DNA of 64,000 nt from Micromonospora pallida (GCF_900090325.1 NZ_FMHW01000002.1:1054001-1118000), one strand, 5' to 3'; counted from the stretch's first letter, positions 16,508-25,512 are shown. Notes: generated by a model from the sequence alone, not told the origin. Program-made: numbers and translations.

Positions 16508-18460
16508 GTGGAAAACGTCCAGCCCATGATCTCCGCCCCTGTCCCGGCCGACCGGTTCACCGCGCAGGCGGTGCGCCAGGGACCGTTGACATGGAGCCAG
16601 CAGTTCTTCTGGTTCGACCACCACTGGCTGACCTTCCCGCATCGGCGCGTGCTGCTGCTCCGCTACACCTGGGACCCGCCCGCCGGGACGTCGCTGGCCG
16701 CGTTGGGCGCCGCGTTGGACGCCCTGGTCCTGCGGCATGAGGCACTACGTACCCGGTACGGCGTCGGCGCGGACGGGCAACCGGTGCAGGTTGTGCTGCC
16801 CCCGGAACCCGTTTCGGTCATCACCTGTCCGACTGGAAACAGCGCCGACGAGGCCGCGCTCATCACCCGCATGCGGGAACGTGACCTGGACATCGGCGGT
16901 GATCCGCCGATCCGCGTCGGGGTGCTGACCGACTCGGAAGGGTACGCCGATCGCGTGATCGTCATGGTGCACCACTTCTCCGTCGACCTGGGCGGGCTGG
17001 ACGCGATGGTCGCCGAGCTGGAGCAGCTGTCGGCTGGTGCGGCCGGCTTCGCCGCCCGCCCGGCATGGCAGCCACTCGACCAGGCAGCGGCCGAGCAGTC
17101 CGCCAGAGGCCGGGTGCGTGCCAAGCGCACGCGTCTCTATTGGGAGAATCTGTACTCCCGCATGCCGTACCAGACGTTCCCGGACCGCAAGCGTGGCCCG
17201 TTCCCGCAGCGCTACCACCTGCTGGGACTGCGCTGCGATGACGTGGAGGGTGCCGTCCGTGACGTCGCCAACCGCTACCAGAGCAGTCCGGCATCCGTCT
17301 ATCTCGCCGCTTTCGGTGCGTTCCTCTCCCTGGTTTCCGGCCAACGGTCCTGCGCTGTCACCGTGGCCGCGTCCAATCGGATCACCGCCCCGTCGGCAAA
17401 GGCCGTCGGCTGCTTGTTTCAACCGGTGATGCTCTGCCTGGACGTCGATCTCGACCGCACATTCGCCGATCTGGTCGCCCGCGCCGGCGCCGCCAACCTG
17501 ACGGCGCAGCTCAACGGGGCCTACTCCTACTTCGAGCGCAAGCAAGCCGAAGCGCGCTGCGCCCACCGTCGTGGTGTGTCGTTCCGCTCGGCGGTCGACT
17601 TCAACTATGTCGAGAACAAGACTCCACGCGCGCCGTCACCCGGCGAGGCCGTTCCGGTCTCCGGCGAGGTCTACCGCAGGCCCGCCGCGTTCACCGACGA
17701 CTCCTGCGATCTCTACCTATGGGTTTACACGCACCCGTCCCGGACCGACATCATGCTCATGGGCCACGCCGCGGTGATCAGTGCGGCGACCATCGAACAC
17801 ATCCTCGTCGGCATGCGCGAGCTCATCATGTCGGCGCGCGACGAGGACACGGTGCCGCTGAGCGGTCTGCGGCGCCTCGTCGAGGCGAAGAGCTACGGGC
17901 CTGGATGGGCGTTCGTCGACAACTGCTGGATCCGGCCGGACGACGTCCGCGCAGTGCTGCTGGCGCACCCGGGGGTTCGTGCGGCGGCGGTCGTGGTCGA
18001 CGACGACGGCCTGCTCACCGCCTACATCCACGGCGCCGACGGCACACTCGGCCCGAGCACACTGCGCCAACATGTGATCGAGCACCTGGCCGGGGGATCA
18101 GCCGTCATCGCGCCGCACCGGTATGTGCTGTGCGCCCAGGCACCCGACGATCCCGACGACCCGCGAGCATGGGCCGCGCAGCCGGTCCTGCCGGCCGTTC
18201 GCGGCGACGGGCCGACGACTGCGGAGCCGTCGGAAGCCGCGGCGCAGGCGCTCTGCGCAGCCGTGGAGAAGTTCAACCCGGGTGTCGAGGTGGACAGTTC
18301 GGCTGTCTACCTCCTGGCCGGTGGGCGAGCTGGCGTCCTGACCGCACTACTGGTTCACCTGCACGACCAGGGTTATACCGGTCTCTCGCCCTCTGACCTC
18401 GCCGGTCCGGCGTCGCTGGGCAGCCTGGCCAAGCGACTCCGGCCGGTCGGGCGGGGCTGA
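16508..18460 (+). CDS. Condensation-domain protein with vestigial adenylation and carrier segments
   Basis: 650 residues. A condensation domain (about 25-430) contains HHFSVDLGG near residue 155, the HHxxxD motif with the usual DG replaced by DLGG. It is followed by a fragment resembling the C-terminal subdomain of an adenylation domain (about 465-560, beginning DDVRAVLLAHPGVRAAAVV) and a carrier-like segment (about 580-650) in which the expected GGHS reads GGRAG, so no phosphopantetheine Ser is available. It therefore looks like the remains of an NRPS module kept for its condensation domain. GTG 16508 has AGAGGTGA about 7 bases upstream. Likely role: amide or ester formation between carrier-bound partners, or with the sugar/cyclitol part. 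It converges on the SIS gene with a gap of only 3 bases. Confidence 0.75.
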   Translation: MENVQPMISAPVPADRFTAQAVRQGPLTWSQQFFWFDHHWLTFPHRRVLLLRYTWDPPAGTSLAALGAALDALVLRHEALRTRYGVGADGQPVQVVLPPEPVSVITCPTGNSADEAALITRMRERDLDIGGDPPIRVGVLTDSEGYADRVIVMVHHFSVDLGGLDAMVAELEQLSAGAAGFAARPAWQPLDQAAAEQSARGRVRAKRTRLYWENLYSRMPYQTFPDRKRGPFPQRYHLLGLRCDDVEGAVRDVANRYQSSPASVYLAAFGAFLSLVSGQRSCAVTVAASNRITAPSAKAVGCLFQPVMLCLDVDLDRTFADLVARAGAANLTAQLNGAYSYFERKQAEARCAHRRGVSFRSAVDFNYVENKTPRAPSPGEAVPVSGEVYRRPAAFTDDSCDLYLWVYTHPSRTDIMLMGHAAVISAATIEHILVGMRELIMSARDEDTVPLSGLRRLVEAKSYGPGWAFVDNCWIRPDDVRAVLLAHPGVRAAAVVVDDDGLLTAYIHGADGTLGPSTLRQHVIEHLAGGSAVIAPHRYVLCAQAPDDPDDPRAWAAQPVLPAVRGDGPTTAEPSEAAAQALCAAVEKFNPGVEVDSSAVYLLAGGRAGVLTALLVHLHDQGYTGLSPSDLAGPASLGSLAKRLRPVGRG

Positions 18461-18463
18461 GCC

Positions 18464-19105
18464 TCAGCGTTGCTGTGCGGCCGCCACGCGCTGCTTGAGC
18501 AGCCCCACCAGCATATGGTTGACCGAGAGCATCGCGTCCTCGAAGTGGAAATTGTTGTCGTTGGGACCGGTCTGCCCGGGGAAAGCCGACGAACCCGGCA
18601 CCACGAGGCAGACGTCGGCCAGCGCTCGGCACCGCCCGCCGTCGCCCTTGGTCATGGCGAACGTCCGGGCACCGGCCGCCACCGCTACCTCCAGCGCGCG
18701 GATGACGTTCGGCGAGTTGCCGCTGCCGGAGTACGCCATCACCAGGTCCTGGTCAGTGACGAAGGGTTCGAGGGCGGCCGCGTACATGTCGTCGCTGCCC
18801 AGATCGTTCACCAGGCCGGTCAGCTCCGCGGGCGAAGAGCAGAGGTTCACGAAACGCAGGCGCTTGACTGAGGGCGAGATTCGCCGTGTCTTGTCGTCGC
18901 TGACGAAGGGATGGTGCTTGAAATCGCAGTAGGCGTGGTCGAGGGTGCCTGCGTTTCCGCCGTTGGCCATGGCGAAGACGGTGCCGCCCGCGTCGTACGT
19001 CTGGAACAGCATCTCCGCCACCGCCCGCAACGGCTCGACGGGGAAGGCGTCGATGATCGCCCGCTGCTCCGCCAGGTAGAGCCGGAGGTCGTCCTCGACA
19101 CTCAT
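18464..19105 (-). CDS. SIS-domain sugar-phosphate isomerase, GmhA-like
   Basis: 213 residues. ANGGNAGTLDHAYCDF and YSGSGNSPNVIRALEVA are the sugar-isomerase (SIS) phosphate-binding segments, arranged as in GmhA, which converts sedoheptulose 7-phosphate to D-glycero-D-manno-heptose 7-phosphate. The late helix FHFEDAMLSVNHML corresponds to the GmhA region that supplies an active-site His. ATG 19105 has GGAGG 7 bases upstream and overlaps the cupin stop (ATGA). It is the last gene of a leftward operon with a two-gene transketolase, which can make sedoheptulose 7-phosphate, so a heptose-phosphate product is plausible. An isomerase for another ketose phosphate is possible. Confidence 0.78.
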   Translation of the reverse strand: MSVEDDLRLYLAEQRAIIDAFPVEPLRAVAEMLFQTYDAGGTVFAMANGGNAGTLDHAYCDFKHHPFVSDDKTRRISPSVKRLRFVNLCSSPAELTGLVNDLGSDDMYAAALEPFVTDQDLVMAYSGSGNSPNVIRALEVAVAAGARTFAMTKGDGGRCRALADVCLVVPGSSAFPGQTGPNDNNFHFEDAMLSVNHMLVGLLKQRVAAAQQR

Positions 19106-19887
19106 CGGTGGGCCTCCGCATGCTCGGTGTCGATCCGGCCGTTGCCACGGTTGCTGTCGTCCGCCCAGCGAATGACATCGTCCAGCTCGGTGGTGGACAC
19201 CTCGATGGAGGTGTAGTCCGACTGCGCGATCACCCGGTGCAGGATGCCGGCGTCCGACGACCATCCCGACCGGCGCCGGTACAACTGCCGGGGCAACGCA
19301 TCGGCGTCGATCACGGACCCCGGATCGTCCGGGGCCGGGGCGCCGTTCAGCACCGTCGCCTCACCGTCGACCACGTAATTCGTCTCCACCTTCTGTTGGT
19401 GCGACTGCAACGACGACTGATGACCGGCGGTCATGTGGATCTGCTTGAGCGCATACGGCGGGTCGGCGAGGTTGTCGGTGTACCAGATCTCGAATCCCCA
19501 TGGCTTGTCGACGCGGTAGGACGACACGTCGACACAGGCGGCGCCTGAGGTCGCCTCCGGCACCGCGTCGACGGACTCGTGGGTCGGTCCCATCGCTGAT
19601 CCGGCCTCGAGCACCACCGCGGGTTCCGCGCCGACCTGCGCGAAGCGGTACGTGGCGGCCGGCGGCGCGTGCCAGCCCTGCAGGACGCCGTACTCGCGCC
19701 CGTGCGCCGGGTCCGCGTCACCGGTCTCCAGCCGTACCCGGCCACCAATGACGATGAAGCTCCGCTGGTCGTCCGGGTGCCGCCGGTAGCCGGAACCTGT
19801 GCCGGGCGCCAACTCGTGCTCAACGAACAGGTAGGGCGGCCGGGACAGGCCGTCGACGAGGTTCTTCGGCTCGTTAGCACGAATCAT
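19102..19887 (-). CDS. Two-domain cupin, phosphomannose-isomerase-like
   Basis: 261 residues with two beta-barrel (cupin) halves. The second half, from KPWGFEIWYTDN through MTAGHQSSLQSHQQ to TNYVVDGEATVL, resembles the metal-binding C-terminal domain of type II mannose-6-phosphate isomerases. The first half (HELAPGTGSGYRRHPDDQRSF) looks like a second, weaker cupin. ATG 19887 has GAAGGA 9 bases upstream; both ends overlap neighbours by 4 bases (ATGA), so it is translationally coupled between the transketolase C-terminal subunit and the SIS isomerase. Probably an aldose-ketose isomerase or epimerase for a sugar phosphate in this module. Confidence 0.68.
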   Translation of the reverse strand: MIRANEPKNLVDGLSRPPYLFVEHELAPGTGSGYRRHPDDQRSFIVIGGRVRLETGDADPAHGREYGVLQGWHAPPAATYRFAQVGAEPAVVLEAGSAMGPTHESVDAVPEATSGAACVDVSSYRVDKPWGFEIWYTDNLADPPYALKQIHMTAGHQSSLQSHQQKVETNYVVDGEATVLNGAPAPDDPGSVIDADALPRQLYRRRSGWSSDAGILHRVIAQSDYTSIEVSTTELDDVIRWADDSNRGNGRIDTEHAEAHR

Positions 19888-20837
19888 TCCGCGTTGTCCT
19901 TCCGGGAGGGATCGCCAGGGGCGGCGAGGAACCGGGTAATCCGACGGGCGATGCCGGGTGCGTCCAGGTCGTACCGCTCGTAGAGGTCAGCCGGCGAGCC
20001 GGCTTGTCCGTAGTCATCGACACCCCACGAATCGAATCTGATCCGCGGTCGCATGCCGAGCACGATCCGGGCGATCTCGTCGGCCAGCCCACCCTTGCTG
20101 AAGTGGTCCTCGATGACGACCGCGGTGTGGTAGCGGGACAGGAGCCGCTCGACGGCGGCGGTGTTCAGGGGCAGCGAGGAGGCGTTCACCACGGTGGGAT
20201 CCGTGCCGTGCTCCACCAGCAGGTCCGCCGCCTCGAGGACGACCGGGACCGGACCACCCATGGTGAGGATGACGGTGCCGGTGCCCTGTCGCACCACGTC
20301 GGGGTGACCGAAGCGGAACTCGTAGGCATCGTCATGGACCTCCGGGGTCGGTTGCCGACACAGGCGCAGGTAGGTCGGTCGGCGGTGCCCGACCACGTAC
20401 CGCAACATTCTGCGCGTCTCGACGCCGTCGGCCGGCTGCAGCACCTCGACGTTGGGCAGCGTCCGCATGAGCGCCACGTCACGCAGGCCCATCTGCGTGG
20501 GCCCGTCCTTGCCGATCGCCATGCCGGCGTGCGTCCCGACCATCACCACGCCGGAGTCGTTGAGACCGATCGACTGGAAGATCTCGAGGAACTTTCCCGT
20601 GAGGAAATGCCCGAAGCTCGCGACGAACGGCCGGAAGCCCTCCTGCGCCAAGCCGGCGGCCACACCGATGCCGTTCGCCTCCGCGATGCCGACCTCGAAG
20701 AAGCGGTCGGGGAAGGCGTGTTTGAACGCCGCTGTCTTGGTTGCCGCGGCGAGATCGCAATTGACCACGACGACGTACTCGTGCTGGGCGGCCAGCTCCA
20801 CGAGTGCGTCGCCGAACCAGTCCCGGGTCGCCTTCAC
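19884..20837 (-). CDS. Transketolase C-terminal subunit
   Basis: 317 residues from GTG 20837, which overlaps the N-terminal subunit stop (GTGA). RFFEVGIAEANGIGVAAGLAQ is the pyrimidine-binding domain signature with the catalytic Glu that activates thiamine diphosphate; THAGMAIGKDGPTQMG follows. The C-terminal half is the third transketolase domain. A split transketolase is common in archaea and in actinomycete clusters that need C2-unit transfer. With the N-terminal subunit it would interconvert ketose and aldose phosphates, for example giving sedoheptulose 7-phosphate for the downstream GmhA-like protein. Confidence 0.9.
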   Translation of the reverse strand: MKATRDWFGDALVELAAQHEYVVVVNCDLAAATKTAAFKHAFPDRFFEVGIAEANGIGVAAGLAQEGFRPFVASFGHFLTGKFLEIFQSIGLNDSGVVMVGTHAGMAIGKDGPTQMGLRDVALMRTLPNVEVLQPADGVETRRMLRYVVGHRRPTYLRLCRQPTPEVHDDAYEFRFGHPDVVRQGTGTVILTMGGPVPVVLEAADLLVEHGTDPTVVNASSLPLNTAAVERLLSRYHTAVVIEDHFSKGGLADEIARIVLGMRPRIRFDSWGVDDYGQAGSPADLYERYDLDAPGIARRITRFLAAPGDPSRKDNAE

Positions 20838-21721
20838 CGCACCCCCTGCTGCCGGCGCAGGTAGACGACGGCGTTCTCGTACTCCTCGGCGCTGAGCACA
20901 CCGCTGTGCGTTCCGTTGAGCAGGATCCGCTCGGGTCCGAGATAGCCCTTGAGGGTGTGCGCGATGATCACCGACGGCTGTGCGTTGTTCGTCCGGGCCG
21001 TGCTTATGGCGTCCCGGATCGCCGTATGGCAGTGGCCGTCCACCTCCTGCACGTGCCATTGGAAGGCACGAAGCTTCTCCGGCAGTGCGTGCAGGGGCAG
21101 GACCTCGTCCAACGGGCCGTCGTTCTGGCTCCGGTTGTGGTCGACGATGAGCAGGGTGTTGGCGAGTTGACGGACGCCGGCGTACATCAGCGCTTCCCAC
21201 ATCTGTCCCTCTTGGAGCTCGCCGTCGCCGACGAGACAATAGACAGTGGCGTCCTCGCCCTTCAGCCGCTTGGCCTCGGACCTGCCGAGCGCCACGGACA
21301 GTCCCTGGCCCAGCGCGCCGGTGCTGACGGCCACGGCGGGCAGCCGAGTGCGGTCCGGGTGCCCCTGTAGCCGGCTGTCAATCTGGCGTAGCGTGCCGAT
21401 CTCCGCACGGTCGAGCTCGCCGGCGGTCAGCAGGGCCGCGTACCAGGTGGGCGCCGCGTGGCCCTTCGACAGCACGAAGACATCCCCGGCCGCGCTGTCC
21501 ATCTGGTCGAACTTGAGGACGGTGACCAGGTCGACACACGAAAGCGACGATCCTACATGTCCCGAGTCAGCCAGGTGGATCATCGTGAGCACGGTGGCGC
21601 GGACCTCGTTCGCCAGCGGCGCCATGAGTTCCGGGCGGACCGGCGGGTAGTACTGGCCGTTTACCAGGTGTGGACCTCGACGCGCGAACGCCGAGTTGTT
21701 GCGGCTGGTGCTGACGGCCAC
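20834..21721 (-). CDS. Transketolase N-terminal subunit
   Basis: 295 residues. DSGHVGSSLSCVDLVTVL, LSKGHAAPTWYAAL and STGALGQGLSVALG are conserved N-domain stretches; CLVGDGELQEGQMWEAL followed by LIVDHNRSQNDG is the ThDP/Mg2+ motif (GDG...N). GTG 21721 is chosen because AAGGCAGG precedes it; GTG 21766, overlapping the GT20 stop as TAGTG, would add 15 residues. Partner of the adjacent C-terminal subunit; together they make one full transketolase. Confidence 0.9.
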   Translation of the reverse strand: MAVSTSRNNSAFARRGPHLVNGQYYPPVRPELMAPLANEVRATVLTMIHLADSGHVGSSLSCVDLVTVLKFDQMDSAAGDVFVLSKGHAAPTWYAALLTAGELDRAEIGTLRQIDSRLQGHPDRTRLPAVAVSTGALGQGLSVALGRSEAKRLKGEDATVYCLVGDGELQEGQMWEALMYAGVRQLANTLLIVDHNRSQNDGPLDEVLPLHALPEKLRAFQWHVQEVDGHCHTAIRDAISTARTNNAQPSVIIAHTLKGYLGPERILLNGTHSGVLSAEEYENAVVYLRRQQGVR

Positions 21722-21765
21722 GACGTACCTGCCTTCAGGTCGCTGAGTATGCTTGCGTCTGCTCA

Positions 21766-23253
21766 CTACGCCGACAGACCTGCACCGTGCGCGCCGGCGC
21801 TGTGCCATGCAGCCGCATCGTCGAGCTGGGCGCGTAGCCATTCCACCGGATCGCCGGTCACTGCCCGCTCCCGCAACCGGTGGGCACGCTCCGCCCGTTC
21901 GGCCGCGGGCATGGTGAGCGCCTGGTGCAGGGCATCGGTGTGCTCGTCGACCGAGGCGGGATCGATGCCGACCGCGTACGGGCCGAGAATCTCGTGAGCG
22001 CCCGCGGCCCGGGACAGCAGCAGCACCCCGTCGCGTCGGTTGACCACCGGGCCCTCCAGCGCGACCAGATTCATCCCGTCCGCACGCGGAACGACGTCGA
22101 GCACGTCGTAGTCGAGGTAGCCGGCCACCGCCCGCTCGAACGAGTCCTCGACGGTGAGCAGCACCGGCCGGTCCGGGTGCCGGGAGTTCACCTCGGCGGC
22201 GAGTCGCTCGCTTTCCCGCAGAGTCTCGACGAAGTCCGGGATCGTCATCCGTACGGGGATGAGCTGGGCGACGAACAGCGCCGTGCCGGCCATGCCCGGG
22301 CGGCGCAGCAGCGCGTCGAATGCGCGTAGGGCGCTCGGGAACGCCTTCACCGGGTCGACGCGCTCGGTGCGGAACACCATCCGCCGCCCGCCGGCCGCCC
22401 GTCGCAGCGCGGCCCGGTGCGCACGGACCGCGCCGGTGTTCTCGGCCGCGCGCAGGTGCGTCGGCGTGGCGGGAATGGGATGAGCGACGACCTTGACGGC
22501 GCGCCCCTGCGGCAACCTCACCACGCCTGCCGCGAAGTCGGTGTCGACGCCCAGGAACTCACGGCAGCAGTCGATGAAGTTGCGGGCATACCGGGGGATC
22601 TGGAAGGCGATCAGGTCGTTGCCCAGCAGGCCGGACAGCAGCTCGCGGACGACCTCCGCCGGCAGCACCCGCCATGACGGCGGGGCCGGGAAGGGTATGT
22701 GCACGAAGTGCTGCAACACGACCTTGTCGCTGAGCGCCGGTGGCAGTGCCGCCCGCGTCATGGCCGGGGCCAGATACAGCTGGTAGTCCTGCCACACCAC
22801 GTGCGCCGGCCCGCCACCGTGACGGAGTTCCTCCGTTACCGCCTCCGCCAGGTTCCGGTTGACCAGCCGGTAGCCGTCACGGTAGGCGTCGAGGTCGGTG
22901 CCGTTGACGTCGGGACGGGGCCAGCAACCGTGGTGCAGCAGCCAGAGGAGGCGGTTGGCGGCCACGTCGTAGTGACGCCGGTACGCCACGGGGTCGGTGT
23001 GGACCAGCCGTACCCGCAGGCGCGCGGCACCGGTGTCGACCTCGGTCCCGCCGCGCGCCGTCAGTTGCGCCTGGCCCGGTGTGCGGACCGAGGAGACGAA
23101 CATCGCCGACGCTCCCGACGCGGTCAGCGCGGTCGTCAGACCGTGCCGGTCGACCGCGCCACGGACGAGGCCGTCTGGGCCGCGGACCAGACGGCCGTCC
23201 GCGTCGAGAGCCGGGTCCACGAAGCTGCGGTCGTTGACGATGATCACCCGCAT
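21766..23253 (-). CDS. GT20-family glycosyltransferase (trehalose-6-phosphate-synthase/VldE-like)
   Basis: 495 residues with GT20 landmarks: HHGCW, VVWQDYQLYLAP, HFVHIPFPAPPSWRVLP, NDLIAFQ, FRTERVDPVKAF (OtsA has a G-R-x-D-x-x-K-G segment here) and DGMNLVALE (OtsA: DGMNLVAKE, so Lys is replaced by Leu). The phosphate-binding Arg and Lys appear kept. In OtsA the acceptor is glucose 6-phosphate; in validamycin VldE the fold couples two cyclitols. The unusual donor loop and the cluster's sugar-phosphate and cyclitol enzymes suggest a noncanonical donor or acceptor. ATG 23253 overlaps the dehydrogenase gene by 10 bases. The HAD gene at 25832 could act like OtsB on its phosphorylated product (inference). 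Confidence 0.82.
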   Translation of the reverse strand: MRVIIVNDRSFVDPALDADGRLVRGPDGLVRGAVDRHGLTTALTASGASAMFVSSVRTPGQAQLTARGGTEVDTGAARLRVRLVHTDPVAYRRHYDVAANRLLWLLHHGCWPRPDVNGTDLDAYRDGYRLVNRNLAEAVTEELRHGGGPAHVVWQDYQLYLAPAMTRAALPPALSDKVVLQHFVHIPFPAPPSWRVLPAEVVRELLSGLLGNDLIAFQIPRYARNFIDCCREFLGVDTDFAAGVVRLPQGRAVKVVAHPIPATPTHLRAAENTGAVRAHRAALRRAAGGRRMVFRTERVDPVKAFPSALRAFDALLRRPGMAGTALFVAQLIPVRMTIPDFVETLRESERLAAEVNSRHPDRPVLLTVEDSFERAVAGYLDYDVLDVVPRADGMNLVALEGPVVNRRDGVLLLSRAAGAHEILGPYAVGIDPASVDEHTDALHQALTMPAAERAERAHRLRERAVTGDPVEWLRAQLDDAAAWHSAGAHGAGLSA

Positions 23254-24203
23254 CCGGGCACCCCGTCGGCATCGTGCCTGGCCACGGCCCGGTAGAGGAC
23301 GGAGTAGTCCAAGTGGCCCAGACCGGCGGCGATCGCCTCGTCCGCCCGCTGCCGGGCCGCCGTGGCCATGGTCATCGCCAGCCCGTGGGCCCGGCCGGCC
23401 CGCTCGACCAGGCCCATGTCCTTGGCGAACGTGTCCACCCGCGCATCCGGCGGATAGTGCCCGCTCTCCAGCATGCGCCGCTTCCGCTTGACCAGGGGCC
23501 CGATCCGGGATCGCTCCAGTTCGTCGAGGACCGCGCCGCGGTCCAGGTCCAGCCTGTCGCTCAGCGCCAGCGCCTCGCCCAACAGCGCCACCATCGGCGC
23601 GACCGCCGCCAGCACCACCTGCTTGAACGCCGTCCCGGCCGGCACGTCACCGACGTGCACCGGATCGCCGAGCAGCGTCAGCAAGGGACGCCACCGGTCC
23701 ACCGTCGCCACGTCGCCGCCGGTCAGAATCCGCAACTCGCCGGCGGCCGCCTGTGCCCAACTGCCGAGCACGGGCGCATCCAGCAGGGCCACCGTGGGCG
23801 GCAGTAGGCTCCGGATCGCCCGCGCCTCGTCCACGCCGATCGTCGACATCTGGACCAGCACGTCGGGGTGGCCCGCCGCGATGCCCTCGGCTCCGGCGAT
23901 CACCTCGGTGACCGCCGCCCCGCCGTCCACGAGGACGATGACGGCACCAGCGCCGGCGGCCAGGTCGGCGGGCGAATCGGCCACCCGGGCACCCCGCTCC
24001 GCCAGGTCCCGGGCCCGCTCCGGATGCCGGTTCCACACGACGACCGGAACACCGCAGTCAAGCAACCGCGCGGCAACGGCCCGGCCCATCAGTCCCAGGC
24101 CGCAGACGGCCACGGGACGCGGATCGAGCGGGCGCTGGCTCGACCCGCCGTGCTCGACCACCGGGGTGTCCGGCGCGCCCGACCCGGTCTCCGATACGTG
24201 CAT
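23244..24203 (-). CDS. NAD(P)-binding beta-hydroxyacid dehydrogenase/imine-reductase-like protein
   Basis: 319 residues from ATG 24203 (AGAGGA about 9 bases upstream). CGLGLMGRAVAARLLDCG is the Rossmann GxGxxG motif; VLVQMSTIGVDEARAI and DAPVLGSWAQAAAGELRIL match the 3-hydroxyisobutyrate/6-phosphogluconate dehydrogenase superfamily. The usual catalytic Lys region reads GTAFKQVVLA. The first 27 residues are a polar tail. In this operon it may oxidise a sugar acid or reduce an imine; the motif does not decide. Its last 10 bases overlap the GT20 start. Confidence 0.75.
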   Translation of the reverse strand: MHVSETGSGAPDTPVVEHGGSSQRPLDPRPVAVCGLGLMGRAVAARLLDCGVPVVVWNRHPERARDLAERGARVADSPADLAAGAGAVIVLVDGGAAVTEVIAGAEGIAAGHPDVLVQMSTIGVDEARAIRSLLPPTVALLDAPVLGSWAQAAAGELRILTGGDVATVDRWRPLLTLLGDPVHVGDVPAGTAFKQVVLAAVAPMVALLGEALALSDRLDLDRGAVLDELERSRIGPLVKRKRRMLESGHYPPDARVDTFAKDMGLVERAGRAHGLAMTMATAARQRADEAIAAGLGHLDYSVLYRAVARHDADGVPGCG

Positions 24204-24231
24204 CCGCCCAGTTCCTCTCGTAGTCGTCCGC

Positions 24232-25485
24232 CTACGCCGAATGAGGACCGGCGGTCCGGACAAGTTCCGGGCCGAGCCAGCCCAGGTGGGTGCGCGCTGT
24301 CACACTGGCCCCGGTGGAGACCAACTCCTCCAGCAACATCAATGCCACCAGGCACAGCCCCGTGGCCAGCATTCGGCATGCGTCCCACCCGTGCACGTCG
24401 CCGTACTCCCGATGTTTGCGGTCGGAGAGCCGGCAGGCAGCCTCGGCAAGGCAGTGCACCGCGTGGACGACCAGAAGCCGGGTACGCCAGTCGGGATCGT
24501 CGCGGTCAAGTTCGGCGGCGAACGGCAACCCTTCCAGCAACGGGACGAACTGCGCCGCTGCCGTCAGGTAGGTGGCCCGGCCGGCGCGCAGGCTCACCTC
24601 GTACCGCGGCTCGTCGAGCGATCCGGTGGATCGTCGAACCACGAAGCCGCCGGCGATGGCCTGCTCGAAGACGGTCAGGCTGAACAGTGACTTGGCCAGG
24701 TCGTACACCGGATCCCAGGGCTGCAGCGTCCCGCGTGGGTCGAGCACGAGAAAACGGTCGGCGTCGACGAGCAGGTTTCCCAGGATCAGATCGCCGTGCA
24801 GCGGAAACGACAACCGGCCGGGCCGCATCAGCCGTGCCAGCCGGTCGTCGGCCAGAGCATCGATCAGCCTCGGAACGGTACGACAGGAGCGGCCGTTGAC
24901 CGTGACCCTGTCCGCGGTGAACAACGCCGGGTCGAGGTGCTGGGCAAGCAGTGGAAGCCGGCGGCGCAGCCGGTCGACATGGGTCGTTCCGAAGTGGTCC
25001 GGGGGCGCTGGCTGCCGATCGGCGGCGTACCCGTGCTCGCTCAGGGGGCGCAGGATGGTGCGGAGTCGTTCGGTGAACGCCGGAAGATCCGCGTCGGGCC
25101 GGTCCAGTAGGACGGTGAGCGGTTCGCCGGCGTGGTACGGCATTGCGTAGGCGGCCCAGCCGGGCCCACGCCACTCTCCGATCGTGCGCACGTAGTGCGG
25201 AGAGAGCACCGGCAGGCGACGGTGCACGGCCCGGATCTGCTGTGGTTTGAGCACGAAGGAATCGAGGTCGTGCCCGTCGACGATGCCGTCACGGCCGTAC
25301 AGCACCTTCACGACGACGCGTTCGCCGGGGCTCGGCTCGGTCAACCACAGCCGCGCCGGACTGCCGCCAGCGGGTAGCGCCTCGGCCTGAGCGCCAAGTG
25401 CCTGCCGCACCGGTGAGGGGAGTGCTGGGGGAGCGGTGTCACCGTGACGGTTGGTGGATCCCGACAGCACGAGGTCGCTCCCCAT
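24232..25485 (-). CDS. Aminoglycoside-phosphotransferase-like kinase (APH1)
   Basis: 417 residues. FPLHGDLILGNLLVDADRF holds the catalytic HGDxxxxN and LVLDPRG corresponds to the Mg2+-binding D-x-R/D segment; LWLTEPSPGERVVVKVLY supplies the ATP-site Lys. Kinases of this fold phosphorylate sugars, choline, homoserine and antibiotics, and one function is self-resistance. It opens the leftward sugar-phosphate operon (28 bases before the dehydrogenase). There is no clear ribosome site before ATG 25485, but a good promoter at 25513-25541 would give a leader of about 20 bases. Substrate may be a sugar of the pathway or the final product. Confidence 0.75.
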   Translation of the reverse strand: MGSDLVLSGSTNRHGDTAPPALPSPVRQALGAQAEALPAGGSPARLWLTEPSPGERVVVKVLYGRDGIVDGHDLDSFVLKPQQIRAVHRRLPVLSPHYVRTIGEWRGPGWAAYAMPYHAGEPLTVLLDRPDADLPAFTERLRTILRPLSEHGYAADRQPAPPDHFGTTHVDRLRRRLPLLAQHLDPALFTADRVTVNGRSCRTVPRLIDALADDRLARLMRPGRLSFPLHGDLILGNLLVDADRFLVLDPRGTLQPWDPVYDLAKSLFSLTVFEQAIAGGFVVRRSTGSLDEPRYEVSLRAGRATYLTAAAQFVPLLEGLPFAAELDRDDPDWRTRLLVVHAVHCLAEAACRLSDRKHREYGDVHGWDACRMLATGLCLVALMLLEELVSTGASVTARTHLGWLGPELVRTAGPHSA

Positions 25486-25489
25486 CGAG

Positions 25490-25501
25490 TCATATAGATC
25501 A
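25490..25501. promoter_or_regulatory. AT-rich element TCATATAGATCA, possible operator
   Basis: This 12-mer lies between the predicted transcription start and ATG of the sugar operon. TCATATCGATCA, one base different, occurs at 49224-49235 upstream of the PhoX-like gene. Such AT-rich matches are notable in this GC-rich DNA, but two copies are weak evidence. Confidence 0.25.
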
Positions 25502-25512
25502 ACGGTGGCGCC

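Noticed and set aside
19884..21239. A 451-residue transketolase C-terminal subunit
   Set aside because: The upstream part is an arginine-rich shadow of the N-terminal subunit gene; homology begins at GTG 20837.
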